In this document: positions 9,337-17,936 of the stretch, in pieces
Numbering within the stretch: the stretch's first letter is position 1
Layout: each line of letters opens with the position of its first letter
NCBI GenBank assembly: GCA_047974805.1
Contig: JBKECS010000016.1
Span: 62,001-126,000 of the forward strand
DNA: 64,000 nucleotides
DNA from: JAJXUB01 sp047974805
GTDB lineage: Bacteria; Actinomycetota; Actinomycetes; Actinomycetales; Dermatophilaceae
Direction: 5' to 3'
Made by a program: the position numbers and the translations under genes
Notes under the pieces: model-generated
The model's database searches: none
The model's input: only the letters and a program-made list of their open reading frames with translations
What the model was told of the DNA's origin: nothing

Positions 9337-10701
9337 CACTGCGGCCGGATCATCCTCGGCCGCCGACGCCTGGAGCTGGTCTGGGGAGAGTCCGAGTTCG
9401 GCCGTCGGAGTCTTGTACGTCTCTGGGCCGAAGAGCATGGCCACGGTAGACAGGGCGGTGAAGCCGAAGCACATCCACGCGACGATTGCCCAGTTCCCGG
9501 GGTTGCCTCCGGTCATCGCCTGAGCAATGGCTGGGGTGAAGCCGGCGACGAGCAGACCGAGCATGAGGCTGATCGCCATACCGCTGTAGCGGACCGCCAC
9601 GGGAAACTGCTCGGGGAAGTATGCCGCGTAGATCCCGTTGGGCATGGCATAGAAGATGCCGAGCAGCACGATGACCGAGGCGTAGGTCTGCGGGACGTTG
9701 TGGATGCTGATGGCGTGAAGGAACACGAACATCATCAGGCCTGCCGTCAGTGCGCCGATCCCGAAGACCGGCTTGCGTCCGATGCGGTCGGCGAGGATGC
9801 CGTACATCGGCTGGGTGAAGACGGCGACAAAGTTGGCTGCGGCGATGGCGTAGAGCATGGTTGAGCGCTCGAAGCCGTGCTCTTCGACGGCAAATGCCAG
9901 GGCATAAATGTTGACCATGGTGTTGATCACCGGGAAGGTTGCGCTCAGGGTGACCCGGACCACGGTGACCCAGTGGGAGCGCAGCAACTCGACCAGGGGG
10001 ACGCCGGCGGCATCGTCGGCCTCCTTCATCTCTTCGAAGACCTCGGGTTCCTCGAGCTTGCGCCGTAGCCAGAAGGCGATGAACGTCACCAGGACGCTGG
10101 CCAGGAACGGCAAGCGCCAGCCCCAGCTGTAGAGGGCCGAGTCCGGCAACGACGCGACCGGGACGAACACCAGACTGGACAGGACGATGCCGAACATGAC
10201 CCCGCTCATGGTGAAGCTGGAGAAGAAGGCACGCCGACGCTGCGGGGCATGCTCAAGGGTCAGCGAACTCGACCCCGGCGATTCTCCCCCGGCCGATAGG
10301 CCCTGCAGCAATCTCAGCAGCACGAGCAGGGCTGGCGCCAGTAGTCCTGCCTGGTCATAGGTCGGCAGGCAGCCGATGAGAAACGTCGAGACCCCCATGA
10401 GCAGCAAGGTGGCCATGAGGGTGTCTCGACGGCCGATCTTGTCGCCGAGGTGGCCCCACAGGACGGCGCCGAGGGGACGGGCGACGTAGGCCACCCCGAG
10501 GGTACTGATGGACAGCAGCGTCGCGCTGTCACCCGAGGGAAAGAAAACCTTCCCGAAGACGAGGGCGGCCGCCGAGCCGTAGATGAAGAAGTCGTAATAC
10601 TCCAAGGTGCTTCCGAGGAAGCCCGAAATAGCGGCTCGTCGCGCGTTGGTGGTGCCGAGGTAGTCCTCGCTCGCTGCGGCCGCGGCCGATGCGTTGGTCA
10701 T
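9331..10701 (-). CDS. MFS transporter, metabolite:H+ symporter (MHS) family
   Basis: A 456-residue membrane protein with about twelve hydrophobic segments. GHLGDKIGRRDTLMATLLLMG between helices 2 and 3 and ADRIGRKPVFGIGAL in the second half are the repeated MFS loop motifs; GFLGSTLEYYDFFIYGSAAAL at the start and the RLLQGLSAGGESPGSS segment are typical of MHS symporters for small carboxylates, betaines or shikimate. The LysR gene lies 141 bp upstream on the same strand and probably controls it. The substrate cannot be told; sugar-like substrates are unlikely for this family. Confidence 0.88.
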   Translation of the reverse strand: MTNASAAAAASEDYLGTTNARRAAISGFLGSTLEYYDFFIYGSAAALVFGKVFFPSGDSATLLSISTLGVAYVARPLGAVLWGHLGDKIGRRDTLMATLLLMGVSTFLIGCLPTYDQAGLLAPALLVLLRLLQGLSAGGESPGSSSLTLEHAPQRRRAFFSSFTMSGVMFGIVLSSLVFVPVASLPDSALYSWGWRLPFLASVLVTFIAFWLRRKLEEPEVFEEMKEADDAAGVPLVELLRSHWVTVVRVTLSATFPVINTMVNIYALAFAVEEHGFERSTMLYAIAAANFVAVFTQPMYGILADRIGRKPVFGIGALTAGLMMFVFLHAISIHNVPQTYASVIVLLGIFYAMPNGIYAAYFPEQFPVAVRYSGMAISLMLGLLVAGFTPAIAQAMTGGNPGNWAIVAWMCFGFTALSTVAMLFGPETYKTPTAELGLSPDQLQASAAEDDPAAVS

Positions 10702-10802
10702 GTCGGTGCCTTCCCCCGGCAGGTCTTTCGCTGACCGGTCCGGATGGACGTGTTGCGGGGTATGCCGCCACGTCCAAGGACATACTGTGTCGGGAACAGC
10801 CT

Positions 10803-10845
10803 TAGATTGTCCATCGCAAAATAGGTCAATACTAAAGACAATCTA
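10803..10845. promoter_or_regulatory. Inverted repeat in the AT-rich gap between LysR and MFS genes
   Basis: TAGATTGTC (10803-10811) is inverted at 10837-10845 as GACAATCTA, with a 25-bp A/T-rich spacer. It includes the LysR stop codon and sits upstream of the MFS start at 10701. It could be an operator for the LysR protein or a weak transcript end; the local AT content is unlike the rest of the window. Confidence 0.45.
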
Positions 10846-11745
10846 CGTCTTAATTCGGGGGGTAGGCAGGACGTCCTCGGCGACTTCGATGGCGCACTCC
10901 AGTACCGGGGACATACGATGCGGCGACCAGGCGATGGCATGGAGCAGGTAGGCGGTGTCGTCCGTCAGCGGGATGAACCGAGCGCCGGGCGGCACCAGGG
11001 ATGCCATGCCGCGAGTCATCAGGGCGACCCCGACTCCGGCGGCAACGAGCAGCAGAATCATGTAGGGATCGGACACCTCCTGGACGATCCTCGGTCGGAA
11101 CCCGGCCGCGACGCATGCCTGCATGGCTGTCTCCTGCAGGGCCGACCCGTAGGAGCGAGGCGTCGTCACGAAGCCCTCATCGGCCAGGTCGATCAGCGCG
11201 ATTGAGGACTCGCGGGCCAACCGGTGATCCTGAGGCAGCACCGCGGCATACGGTTCCCGGGCGATGAGCCGCGTCGTCACCGTGCCGCTGTCCACCGGTA
11301 GCCCCACGAAGGCCAGGTCGAGCGCTCCGTTCTCGATGTTCGCCACCGCCTCACGGGTCAGTACCGGACCGACGAGGTTGAGCTCGATCTGTGGATAGCG
11401 CTGCCGCAGCGCCTGGGTCAGCGGGGGTAGGGAGAAATGGGTAAGCACGCCGGAAAAGCCGATCGAAATCCGGCCGTAGACACCCCCGGAGGCAGCGCGT
11501 GCGACCAACCTCGCGGTGTCCACGTCCTGAAGGAGGCGATAGGCATGGGGCAGAAACTCATGTCCAGCGGCGGTCAAGGCAACACTGCGGGTGCTGCGCT
11601 CGAACAGCGGTGTGCCGATGTCGCGCTCGAGCTTGCGAATCGTTTGGCTCAAAGGTGACTGGGCCATTTGTAGGCGAGCCGCAGCCCGGCCGAAATGCAG
11701 TTCCTCGGCGACGGCGACAAAGGCCCGAATCCACCGGATTTCCAT
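10843..11745 (-). CDS. LysR-family transcriptional regulator
   Basis: A 300-residue regulator. The N-terminal winged helix-turn-helix is clear (MEIRWIRAFVAVAEELHFGR, then RLQMAQSPLSQTIRKLERD and LFERSTRSVALTAAG). The remainder fits a co-inducer-binding domain of the BenM/CatM-like subgroup that often senses aromatic or carboxylic metabolites. It lies upstream of the MFS gene on the same strand, so it likely regulates that transporter and itself. The 162-bp upstream region has a GGAATCTATTCC palindrome at 11849-11860 that could be an operator. Confidence 0.92.
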   Translation of the reverse strand: MEIRWIRAFVAVAEELHFGRAAARLQMAQSPLSQTIRKLERDIGTPLFERSTRSVALTAAGHEFLPHAYRLLQDVDTARLVARAASGGVYGRISIGFSGVLTHFSLPPLTQALRQRYPQIELNLVGPVLTREAVANIENGALDLAFVGLPVDSGTVTTRLIAREPYAAVLPQDHRLARESSIALIDLADEGFVTTPRSYGSALQETAMQACVAAGFRPRIVQEVSDPYMILLLVAAGVGVALMTRGMASLVPPGARFIPLTDDTAYLLHAIAWSPHRMSPVLECAIEVAEDVLPTPRIKT

Positions 11746-11907
11746 CGGCGATCATCTCCGTGCTTGGTGCTCCCCACGTGGTCAGCCCAGCGCGCCCATC
11801 GTGGTCAGCCACGAAGCTTGATCTAGCACCAGGTGATCTAAGTAGAGAGGAATCTATTCCTTTCAGAATCCTAGTATGCCGGTCGCGAGGACATCCGTTC
11901 CGGAAGG

Positions 11908-12711
11908 TCAGCGCAGCGCCTGGCCCTGCGTGAACCGTTCGCGCGCCACCTGCTCCCGGGAAAGCCGGGCCGCGTCTCGGATCCGTCGTTCAGCGAGCAC
12001 GGCAGCCAACACGTGATCGGGGTGAACATTGTCCGGAGGCGGAGGGGCCACATGGGGCAGGACCGCCTCGAGCAGGTCCCGGCTGGTCGCTGCCGCAGCT
12101 GCCGGGGTCAACCGAGCCGACCGGTCGAGGTACGCCCGGATCGCCAGCGCCAACCCGGTCGGAAGCGACCCCAGGTCAGCCTGCCGGGCCCAGGCCGCCA
12201 GCGCGGCGGGTGCCACTGGGGGGTCACCAAGGGCGAGCGCATGACGCTCGCTGATGGCATACGTCCCTGCTGCCACGTCACCCAGCCGTTTGGCGCGGGG
12301 AGTGACCATGGCGCTGACCAGTGCCGGGCCGCCGAGCATCAGCCAGATCTCCACCCACGCGACGAGCGCACGCAGCAGTGCCTGGCGTCCGGTGATTGGC
12401 CCGCCGTCGTCTCGGACGATGCGGATGCCGAGCGCGTATCTGCCGGGGGACTTGCCACGGGTGGCCACCTCGATCGTGGCCGGAACAATCAACAGGACGG
12501 TGACCAGGACAAGGACCAGCAGGCTTTGCGCCACCGCGCCGGAGGAACTGGTCCCCAAAAGTGCCGTGGCCCCGAAGAACATGGCCGCCGCCAGCACGGC
12601 CTGGGCAACCATGTCCAACAATCGGGCGAGAGCCCGCGGTCCGATCCCCGCCACCGGGAGTTCAAGCGCAACCCCTTCCCCGGTGATGTTCTCCTCGCGC
12701 AGGTACCCCAC
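11908..12711 (-). CDS. RDD family membrane protein
   Basis: A 267-residue protein with an RDD domain: PVAGIGPRALARLLDMVAQAVL at residues 20-40, then hydrophobic helices and GKSPGRYALGIRIVRDDGGPIT near 130. The C-terminal 100 residues are a soluble helical extension (SARLTPAAAAATSRDLLEA). In actinobacteria this gene is habitually divergent from a SpoIIM-like gene and close to DUF58 and MoxR genes, as here. Its molecular function is unknown; a role in envelope homeostasis is usually suggested from context. Confidence 0.85.
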   Translation of the reverse strand: MGYLREENITGEGVALELPVAGIGPRALARLLDMVAQAVLAAAMFFGATALLGTSSSGAVAQSLLVLVLVTVLLIVPATIEVATRGKSPGRYALGIRIVRDDGGPITGRQALLRALVAWVEIWLMLGGPALVSAMVTPRAKRLGDVAAGTYAISERHALALGDPPVAPAALAAWARQADLGSLPTGLALAIRAYLDRSARLTPAAAAATSRDLLEAVLPHVAPPPPDNVHPDHVLAAVLAERRIRDAARLSREQVARERFTQGQALR

Positions 12712-12766
12712 GGATTCACTGTACGGTGCCGGTGCGCGCGGCGCTGGGGGCGCTTAGGCTGGACTG

Positions 12767-13762
12767 GTGGATCTGGACGCCTACGTCGGTCAGCATCGCC
12801 CGACCTGGCATCGGCTCGAGGACCTGCTGGGTCGACGGCGACGGACTGCCCGACAGTGCGAGGAACTACTCGACCTCTATCAGCGCGTCTCCACTCATCT
12901 CTCGACGATCCAGTCCGAGGCGCCGGATCCCACCGTGACCCGCTATCTGTCCGCTCTGATCGCTCGGGCGCGGGTGGTCTCGGCAGCTCGGCGTTCGGTC
13001 TCGCTGGCCCAGGTCGGCCAGTTCTTTACAGTCACCTTCCCGGGGACGCTCTATTGGCTCCGCTGGTGGTGGGGGATCACCACAGTGGTCAATGTCCTCG
13101 TCGGGTTCGCGGTGGGCTGGTGGACCGTGCACCACCCGGAGGTGTACGCCTCGGTGCTGTCCGCGCAGGCCATCGACCATCTGGTGTCCGAGGATTTTAC
13201 CGGCTATTACAGCGAGTATGCCCACCACGAGTTCGCGGCCGCAGTGTGGACCAACAACGCGTGGGTGGCCGCCCAGTGCATCGCCTTCGGCGTCCTTGGG
13301 TTTCCGGTGATCCAGGCGCTGTGGGCGAACATCGTCAACGTCGGGATCATTGGCGCATTGATGACCACCCATGGCCGGGCCGGCGAGTTCTGGAGCTTCA
13401 TCCTGCCGCACGGTCTGCTGGAGTTGACCGCCGTATTCGTCGCGGCAGGCACCGGGCTGAGGCTGTTCTGGTCCTGGATCTCCCCTGGGGGGGTAACCCG
13501 ATCCCAGAGCATGGCCAGGGCCGGCCGGTCCGCGATGGCCGTGGCCATGGGCCTGGTCGTGGTCCTGCTCGTCAGCGGCGTCATCGAGGGGTTCGTCACC
13601 CCGAGTTCGCTCCCGCCCGCAGCCAAACTCGCGATCGGCATCGTGGCCCTGGCCGGGTTCCTTGGCTACGTCTTCAGCTTCGGGCGTGCAGCCGCCCGGG
13701 CCGGTGAGGCTGTGGACATGGATCGCCGGCTCATCGGCGATGAGACCCCCGTGGCTGGCTAA
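12767..13762 (+). CDS. Stage II sporulation protein M-like (DUF95) membrane protein
   Basis: A 331-residue integral membrane protein with a soluble helical N-terminus of about 90 residues, followed by at least five hydrophobic segments (from FPGTLYWLRWWWGITTVVNV). The ILPHGLLELTAVFVAAGTGLRL segment near 220 is the hallmark of SpoIIM/DUF95 proteins. GTG 12767 is the start, 55 bp from the divergent RDD gene. Despite the family name it is widespread in non-sporulating actinobacteria. Its place next to RDD and the MoxR cluster suggests a shared envelope role. Confidence 0.88.
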   Translation: MDLDAYVGQHRPTWHRLEDLLGRRRRTARQCEELLDLYQRVSTHLSTIQSEAPDPTVTRYLSALIARARVVSAARRSVSLAQVGQFFTVTFPGTLYWLRWWWGITTVVNVLVGFAVGWWTVHHPEVYASVLSAQAIDHLVSEDFTGYYSEYAHHEFAAAVWTNNAWVAAQCIAFGVLGFPVIQALWANIVNVGIIGALMTTHGRAGEFWSFILPHGLLELTAVFVAAGTGLRLFWSWISPGGVTRSQSMARAGRSAMAVAMGLVVVLLVSGVIEGFVTPSSLPPAAKLAIGIVALAGFLGYVFSFGRAAARAGEAVDMDRRLIGDETPVAG

Positions 13763-13791
13763 CCTCGCGGTCGGTGGCACGCCGCGGTTGG

Positions 13792-15090
13792 CTACAACAG
13801 CCCGTGTGCTTTCAAGTCCAGGTAGTGATCGGCCAGCGTCGGGGGTAGTTTCGCCGGGGCTGCGTCGATGACGTGCACCCCGAGCGAGGCCAGTGCCGCG
13901 GCTGTCCGGGTTCGCTGGCCCGTGACGTGCTCAGCGGCGGCGGCGTCATAGACGGCGGCCAGGTCCTCCCTCGGACGTTCCCGAAGCTCTCCGACGGCAG
14001 GGTCGGCAACGGCGGCCAGCACGACCCGATGGTGCGCGATGAGCGCCGGAAGCACCGGGAGCAGGCCCTCCTCGACCACGGAGGCATCCAAGGAGGTGAG
14101 CAGGACGACCAATCCTCGGCGGTTGCCCCGCCGGGCAACTTCCGTGGCAAGCATCGACCAGTCGGCCTCGACGAGAGCGGCATCCACCGGTGCGAGTGCC
14201 TGCATGGTGTCGGCGAGCATTGACGGAGCGTCATTGCCCCGGGCGCGGCCGCGCACCGCACGATCGGCTGCGATCACCTCGACGTCGTCATGGGCTCGGG
14301 TGGCCAGCGCGGCCAGGAGCAGCGCGGCGTCCATGGCGGCGTCCAGACGGGGGAAATCTCCCACTCGGGCTGCGCTGGTGCGGGAGGTATCGATAACGAT
14401 GACCACCCTCCGGTGCTGCTCCGGCTGCCAGGTGCGCACGACCAGGCCTTGACGGCGCGCCGTCGCGCGCCAATCGATGCTGCGCACGTCGTCCCCGTCG
14501 ACCCAGTCCCGCAGGGAATCGAACTCTGTGCCTTGCCCCCGGGTGCGCACTGCCGACCGGCCGTCCAGGGCCCGGAGCAGGGCGATACGGCTAGGAAGAT
14601 GGCGCATCGCCCCGAACGGGTGCAGGGCCCGCACGGTGCCCGGCACGACCCGCGAGGCCTGCCGGGCGGCAAGTCCCATGGGGCCGGCGAGACGGATCGT
14701 CACCTTGTCGGCGTGCCGGTCGCCGCGACGCTGCGGCGTCAATGTGGTCACGGCTGCCCGGCGTTCGCCGGCGGGCACGTCCAGCCGGTGCCTGCGGGGG
14801 TGGCTGCCGGCCGAGGGCGGCCAGGCGTCCCGAAGCCATCCGCGCAGGTGGCCTCTGCGGCCTGAGTTGACGATGAACAGCGTTGTCGTGCTCGACTCCC
14901 CGAGGCGGACCTGCGCGGGACCACGCCGTGATATCGACACGGTGGACGGGTTCGGCGCCAGCGCCCAGTCCAGTACGAGAACCGCCAGCGCGCCAAGCCA
15001 CCACCACCAGACCGTGGAGGGCGCGGGCCGCAGCAGAAACGCGAGTAGCCCAAGCCCGACGAGCGCGAGGGACCGCCAGGTCAGTGCCAC
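13792..15090 (-). CDS. DUF58 domain-containing protein
   Basis: A 432-residue protein with two N-terminal transmembrane segments (residues 8-45), a beta-rich middle and a DUF58 region near residue 205, where SLRDWVDGDDVRSIDWRATAR is the diagnostic motif, followed by a von Willebrand A-like portion (VVIVIDTSRTSAARVGDFPR). Proteins of this type are partners of MoxR AAA+ ATPases, whose gene lies directly upstream (18 bp). The operon order MoxR-DUF58 is kept in most bacteria carrying the pair. Substrate and assembly target are unknown. Confidence 0.92.
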   Translation of the reverse strand: MALTWRSLALVGLGLLAFLLRPAPSTVWWWWLGALAVLVLDWALAPNPSTVSISRRGPAQVRLGESSTTTLFIVNSGRRGHLRGWLRDAWPPSAGSHPRRHRLDVPAGERRAAVTTLTPQRRGDRHADKVTIRLAGPMGLAARQASRVVPGTVRALHPFGAMRHLPSRIALLRALDGRSAVRTRGQGTEFDSLRDWVDGDDVRSIDWRATARRQGLVVRTWQPEQHRRVVIVIDTSRTSAARVGDFPRLDAAMDAALLLAALATRAHDDVEVIAADRAVRGRARGNDAPSMLADTMQALAPVDAALVEADWSMLATEVARRGNRRGLVVLLTSLDASVVEEGLLPVLPALIAHHRVVLAAVADPAVGELRERPREDLAAVYDAAAAEHVTGQRTRTAAALASLGVHVIDAAPAKLPPTLADHYLDLKAHGLL

Positions 15091-15108
15091 TGGCTCACCC
15101 GCGCACGC

Positions 15109-16110
15109 TCACCGCGGCACCGGCACGGCGGCAAGTGCGCTGTCGAGGACCGTGGCGACCGAGATCCCCTCGAGTTCGGCCTCGGGACGCAGGACCAATC
15201 GATGCGCCAGGGTCGCCTGCGCGAGGGCCTTGACGTCGTCGGGGGTGACGAAGGTGCGTCCGTTGAGCCATGCCCAGGCCCGGGCGGTGGTCATCAGCGC
15301 CGCAGCTCCCCGAGGGCTGACCCCCAGCAAGAGCGATGGAGTGACCCGGGTAGCCCGGGCGATATCGACGACATAGCCGATGACGTCGGGGTCGATCTCG
15401 ACACTTTCCACCGCGGCCGAGGCGGCGCGGACGTCGGCCACCTGGGCCACGGGCCGCAAACCGGCATCCGCCAGGGCCCGCGGGTCGAACCCCCGTGCGC
15501 GGCGGGTCAACACCTCGACCTCCTCCTCTCGTGGCGGCAACGGCATGACGAGCTTGAGCAGGAACCGGTCGAGCTGGGCCTCCGGGAGGCGATAGGTCCC
15601 CTCGAACTCGATGGGGTTGGAGGTGGCCGCAACCAAGAAAGGGTCCGGCAGATCACGCGGCTGACCGTCGACGCTGACTTGACGTTCCTCCATGGCCTCC
15701 AACAGGGCCGACTGAGTCTTCGGTGGGGTCCGGTTGATCTCATCGGCCAAGAGTAGGTTGGTGAAGACGGGCCCAGGGCGGAAGGTGAAGTCGCTCGCTG
15801 CACTGTCGAAGATGAGCGACCCGGTGAGGTCCCCAGGCATGAGGTCGGGGGTGAACTGCACCCGACGGGTCTGCACATCGAGGGCGGCGGCAAGGCTGCG
15901 CACAAGCAGGGTCTTGGCGACGCCAGGAACCCCCTCGAGCAGCACGTGGCCGCGGGTTATCAGAGCGATGAGCAACCCGGTGACGGCGGCATCCTGTCCG
16001 ACTACCGCCTTGGCGACCTCGTTGCGCACGGCCAGGAGGGCAGCGCGAGCGCGCTCTTGGAGTTCCATCGGGGGCGGCGGTTGGGTCGGGGAGTGCGGCG
16101 GCACCGTCAT
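15109..16110 (-). CDS. MoxR family AAA+ ATPase
   Basis: A 333-residue ATPase with Walker A LEGVPGVAKTLL near residue 55, Walker B LLADEINRTPPKTQSALLEAM near 120, a sensor-1 region VAATSNPIEFEGTYRLPEAQ near 158 and the C-terminal lid. Family members are thought to act as chaperones that activate or assemble partner proteins together with vWA/DUF58 proteins. The ATG at 16110 overlaps the upstream DUF4350 gene by four bases (ATGA), so translation is coupled through the cluster. Confidence 0.95.
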   Translation of the reverse strand: MTVPPHSPTQPPPPMELQERARAALLAVRNEVAKAVVGQDAAVTGLLIALITRGHVLLEGVPGVAKTLLVRSLAAALDVQTRRVQFTPDLMPGDLTGSLIFDSAASDFTFRPGPVFTNLLLADEINRTPPKTQSALLEAMEERQVSVDGQPRDLPDPFLVAATSNPIEFEGTYRLPEAQLDRFLLKLVMPLPPREEEVEVLTRRARGFDPRALADAGLRPVAQVADVRAASAAVESVEIDPDVIGYVVDIARATRVTPSLLLGVSPRGAAALMTTARAWAWLNGRTFVTPDDVKALAQATLAHRLVLRPEAELEGISVATVLDSALAAVPVPR

Positions 16111-17276
16111 GGCATTCGGACTTTCTTCTCGAGGTCGGTGAGGTCGATGGCGAGTTTCATCAGTGATTTCTCGTCGGTTATTGATCCGCGCAGGATCGTC
16201 TCGACGGTGCTAGCCGGCAGGCCCGAGGCGGCGCCGACCGCCTCGATCAGCGCGTTGGTGGACGCGGCGCGATCAACGCCGAGCCGGGTCCGGAGCCGCT
16301 CGCTCGTCGCCACCTGCAGCGTTCGTGCCGCCCGTGCCGGGTCTCCGGCACGGCGATAGAGCGAGCCGAGGTTCTCGGTGGATTCGACGGCCCGGACAGT
16401 AACGGGAAGAGGTTCGCGGACCACGGCGCCGAGGCGACGCCCTTGGACAACAGCCAGGAAGGCTACTCCGCTGGCTAGCAGCCAGGTCAGCGGGGCAAAC
16501 CACGTCGGCAGCTGAAGGCCTTGCTCGGCTGCCTGGGCCGCAGCGGCCAGGTCTCCCGGCCCCGGCTGATACCAGATGAGCCTGGGGCTGGCCCCGAGCA
16601 CGCGCACAGCGACCGCGGCAGCTGATTCCGTGGTGATGTGGGCGTTGTCGAACTCCTCCGACCAGCCCAGGAGCACCGTCTCGGATCGGCCGCCGCGCTG
16701 TTCGGTCAGCAGCGGGTAGCCCAGGGAGGACTGTCCTGCGAAACAGCCCTGCCCGGACACCCCAGTGCCAGGTGCCACGTCGTATGCCCAGCGACCGCCG
16801 GACATGGTGTCCTCGGCTCGGGCCAGGCCGGTGGAACAACCGCTGGAGACCGGCTGCGTGGCCCAGTGTGGTCGTGCCACGGCGGCCACCCCAAGGGCAT
16901 TCAGCCGCACTGGGTCGGCGGCGACGACGACAAACCGATCAGCGCCAGTGACATGATCCCCGACCCGGCCCAGGTTGTCCGGGGAGAGCCCGGCCGGTTG
17001 GGCCAGGACGACGGTGGCGCCGGCGACGTCCGCACGCTCGAAGGCCCCGATGGACCGAATGACGGTCACCTCTACCCCGTGCTGTTCCAGGACCCGGGCC
17101 AGGGCCCCCGCCCCCATGGGCTTGGCGGAGTCCGGATCCAACGCCGTGGCAGGTGGCGGGGTGGCCAGTCCGATGGCGACGAGGATGCCTAGGCCGGCGA
17201 GCAAGATCGCCAACCAGACCATAAGCGCCTGCCCCTGTCTTCGGGACGGCCGGGCGAGCGAGGTGGGGGTCGTCAT
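16107..17276 (-). CDS. DUF4350 domain-containing membrane protein
   Basis: A 389-residue protein with an N-terminal transmembrane helix (residues 18-38), an extracytoplasmic DUF4350-like domain starting at LDPDSAKPMGAGALARVLEQ, a second membrane helix near 265-285 and a cytoplasmic C-terminal region rich in Arg. Two cysteines (SSGCSTGL and GQGCFAG) lie in the outer domain. It overlaps both neighbours by four bases and is a stable member of the MoxR-DUF58 gene set in actinobacteria. Biochemical activity is unknown. Confidence 0.85.
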   Translation of the reverse strand: MTTPTSLARPSRRQGQALMVWLAILLAGLGILVAIGLATPPPATALDPDSAKPMGAGALARVLEQHGVEVTVIRSIGAFERADVAGATVVLAQPAGLSPDNLGRVGDHVTGADRFVVVAADPVRLNALGVAAVARPHWATQPVSSGCSTGLARAEDTMSGGRWAYDVAPGTGVSGQGCFAGQSSLGYPLLTEQRGGRSETVLLGWSEEFDNAHITTESAAAVAVRVLGASPRLIWYQPGPGDLAAAAQAAEQGLQLPTWFAPLTWLLASGVAFLAVVQGRRLGAVVREPLPVTVRAVESTENLGSLYRRAGDPARAARTLQVATSERLRTRLGVDRAASTNALIEAVGAASGLPASTVETILRGSITDEKSLMKLAIDLTDLEKKVRMP

Positions 17277-17935
17277 CCTGGAACACCCATGCTGTGCAGG
17301 AGTGGCCGGGTGGCAGCGATGCGCTCATCGAGGGCGACCACATCGGCCGCCGCGTCGCGGCTGGGCGCCACGGCGCCATAGCGCACCTGATCGAACGTGT
17401 TCACGGCCCGGGCCAGCGCGTCGGCCTCGGAGGGGAAAGCCGGGGCGAGACTGCGGCCCACCTCGTCGGCGGTGCGCCCGGGCAGGTCGGCGAGCACGGT
17501 GCGCTCGATCGCCCCCCGGGCCAGGGCTCGGTAGGCGTTGAGCACCGCCCCGTCGTACGCCCCGGCAGCCAAGGCTGCTGCGGCGGCGCGACGCAGCTGT
17601 GCCGCCGTGCGGGTGTCCCCACTATCGAGCACCGGGCCGGATTGAGCCCGGTCCCGACCTGCGCGGGTCCGGGTCACCGGACGGAGCGCGGCATACGCCA
17701 GGCCGGCAGCAAGAAGCATCAGGAGAAGGACGAAGACCCAGCGCAAACTGAAGGCGCCCGCACCGGCGTCGAGATGGCACCCGGACAACAGATCCTGCAA
17801 CCAGTCAAGCAGGCGCTGCCAGGGGCTGGGACGATTCCGATATTCCGCCGTGGCCAATTCGGCGGCCAGCCACTCGCGGGCCTGCTCAGCGGATGGGTCC
17901 AGCGGCGGGCCCTCTCCGGGCTCGATCCTGGTCAT
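17273..17935 (-). CDS. DUF4129 domain-containing protein
   Basis: A protein of about 220 residues with an N-terminal LDPSAEQAREWLAAELATAE segment, one membrane helix (WVFVLLLMLLAAGLAYAAL) and a C-terminal domain with the DUF4129 pattern AYDGAVLNAYRALARGAIER and GRTADEVGRSLAPAFP. ATG 17935 was preferred because it starts just after the previous stop; in-frame ATGs at 17959 and 17995 would overlap the upstream gene. DUF4129 is often linked to transglutaminase or MoxR modules; here it belongs to the latter. Function unknown. Confidence 0.83.
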   Translation of the reverse strand: MTRIEPGEGPPLDPSAEQAREWLAAELATAEYRNRPSPWQRLLDWLQDLLSGCHLDAGAGAFSLRWVFVLLLMLLAAGLAYAALRPVTRTRAGRDRAQSGPVLDSGDTRTAAQLRRAAAAALAAGAYDGAVLNAYRALARGAIERTVLADLPGRTADEVGRSLAPAFPSEADALARAVNTFDQVRYGAVAPSRDAAADVVALDERIAATRPLLHSMGVPG

Positions 17936-17936
17936 C

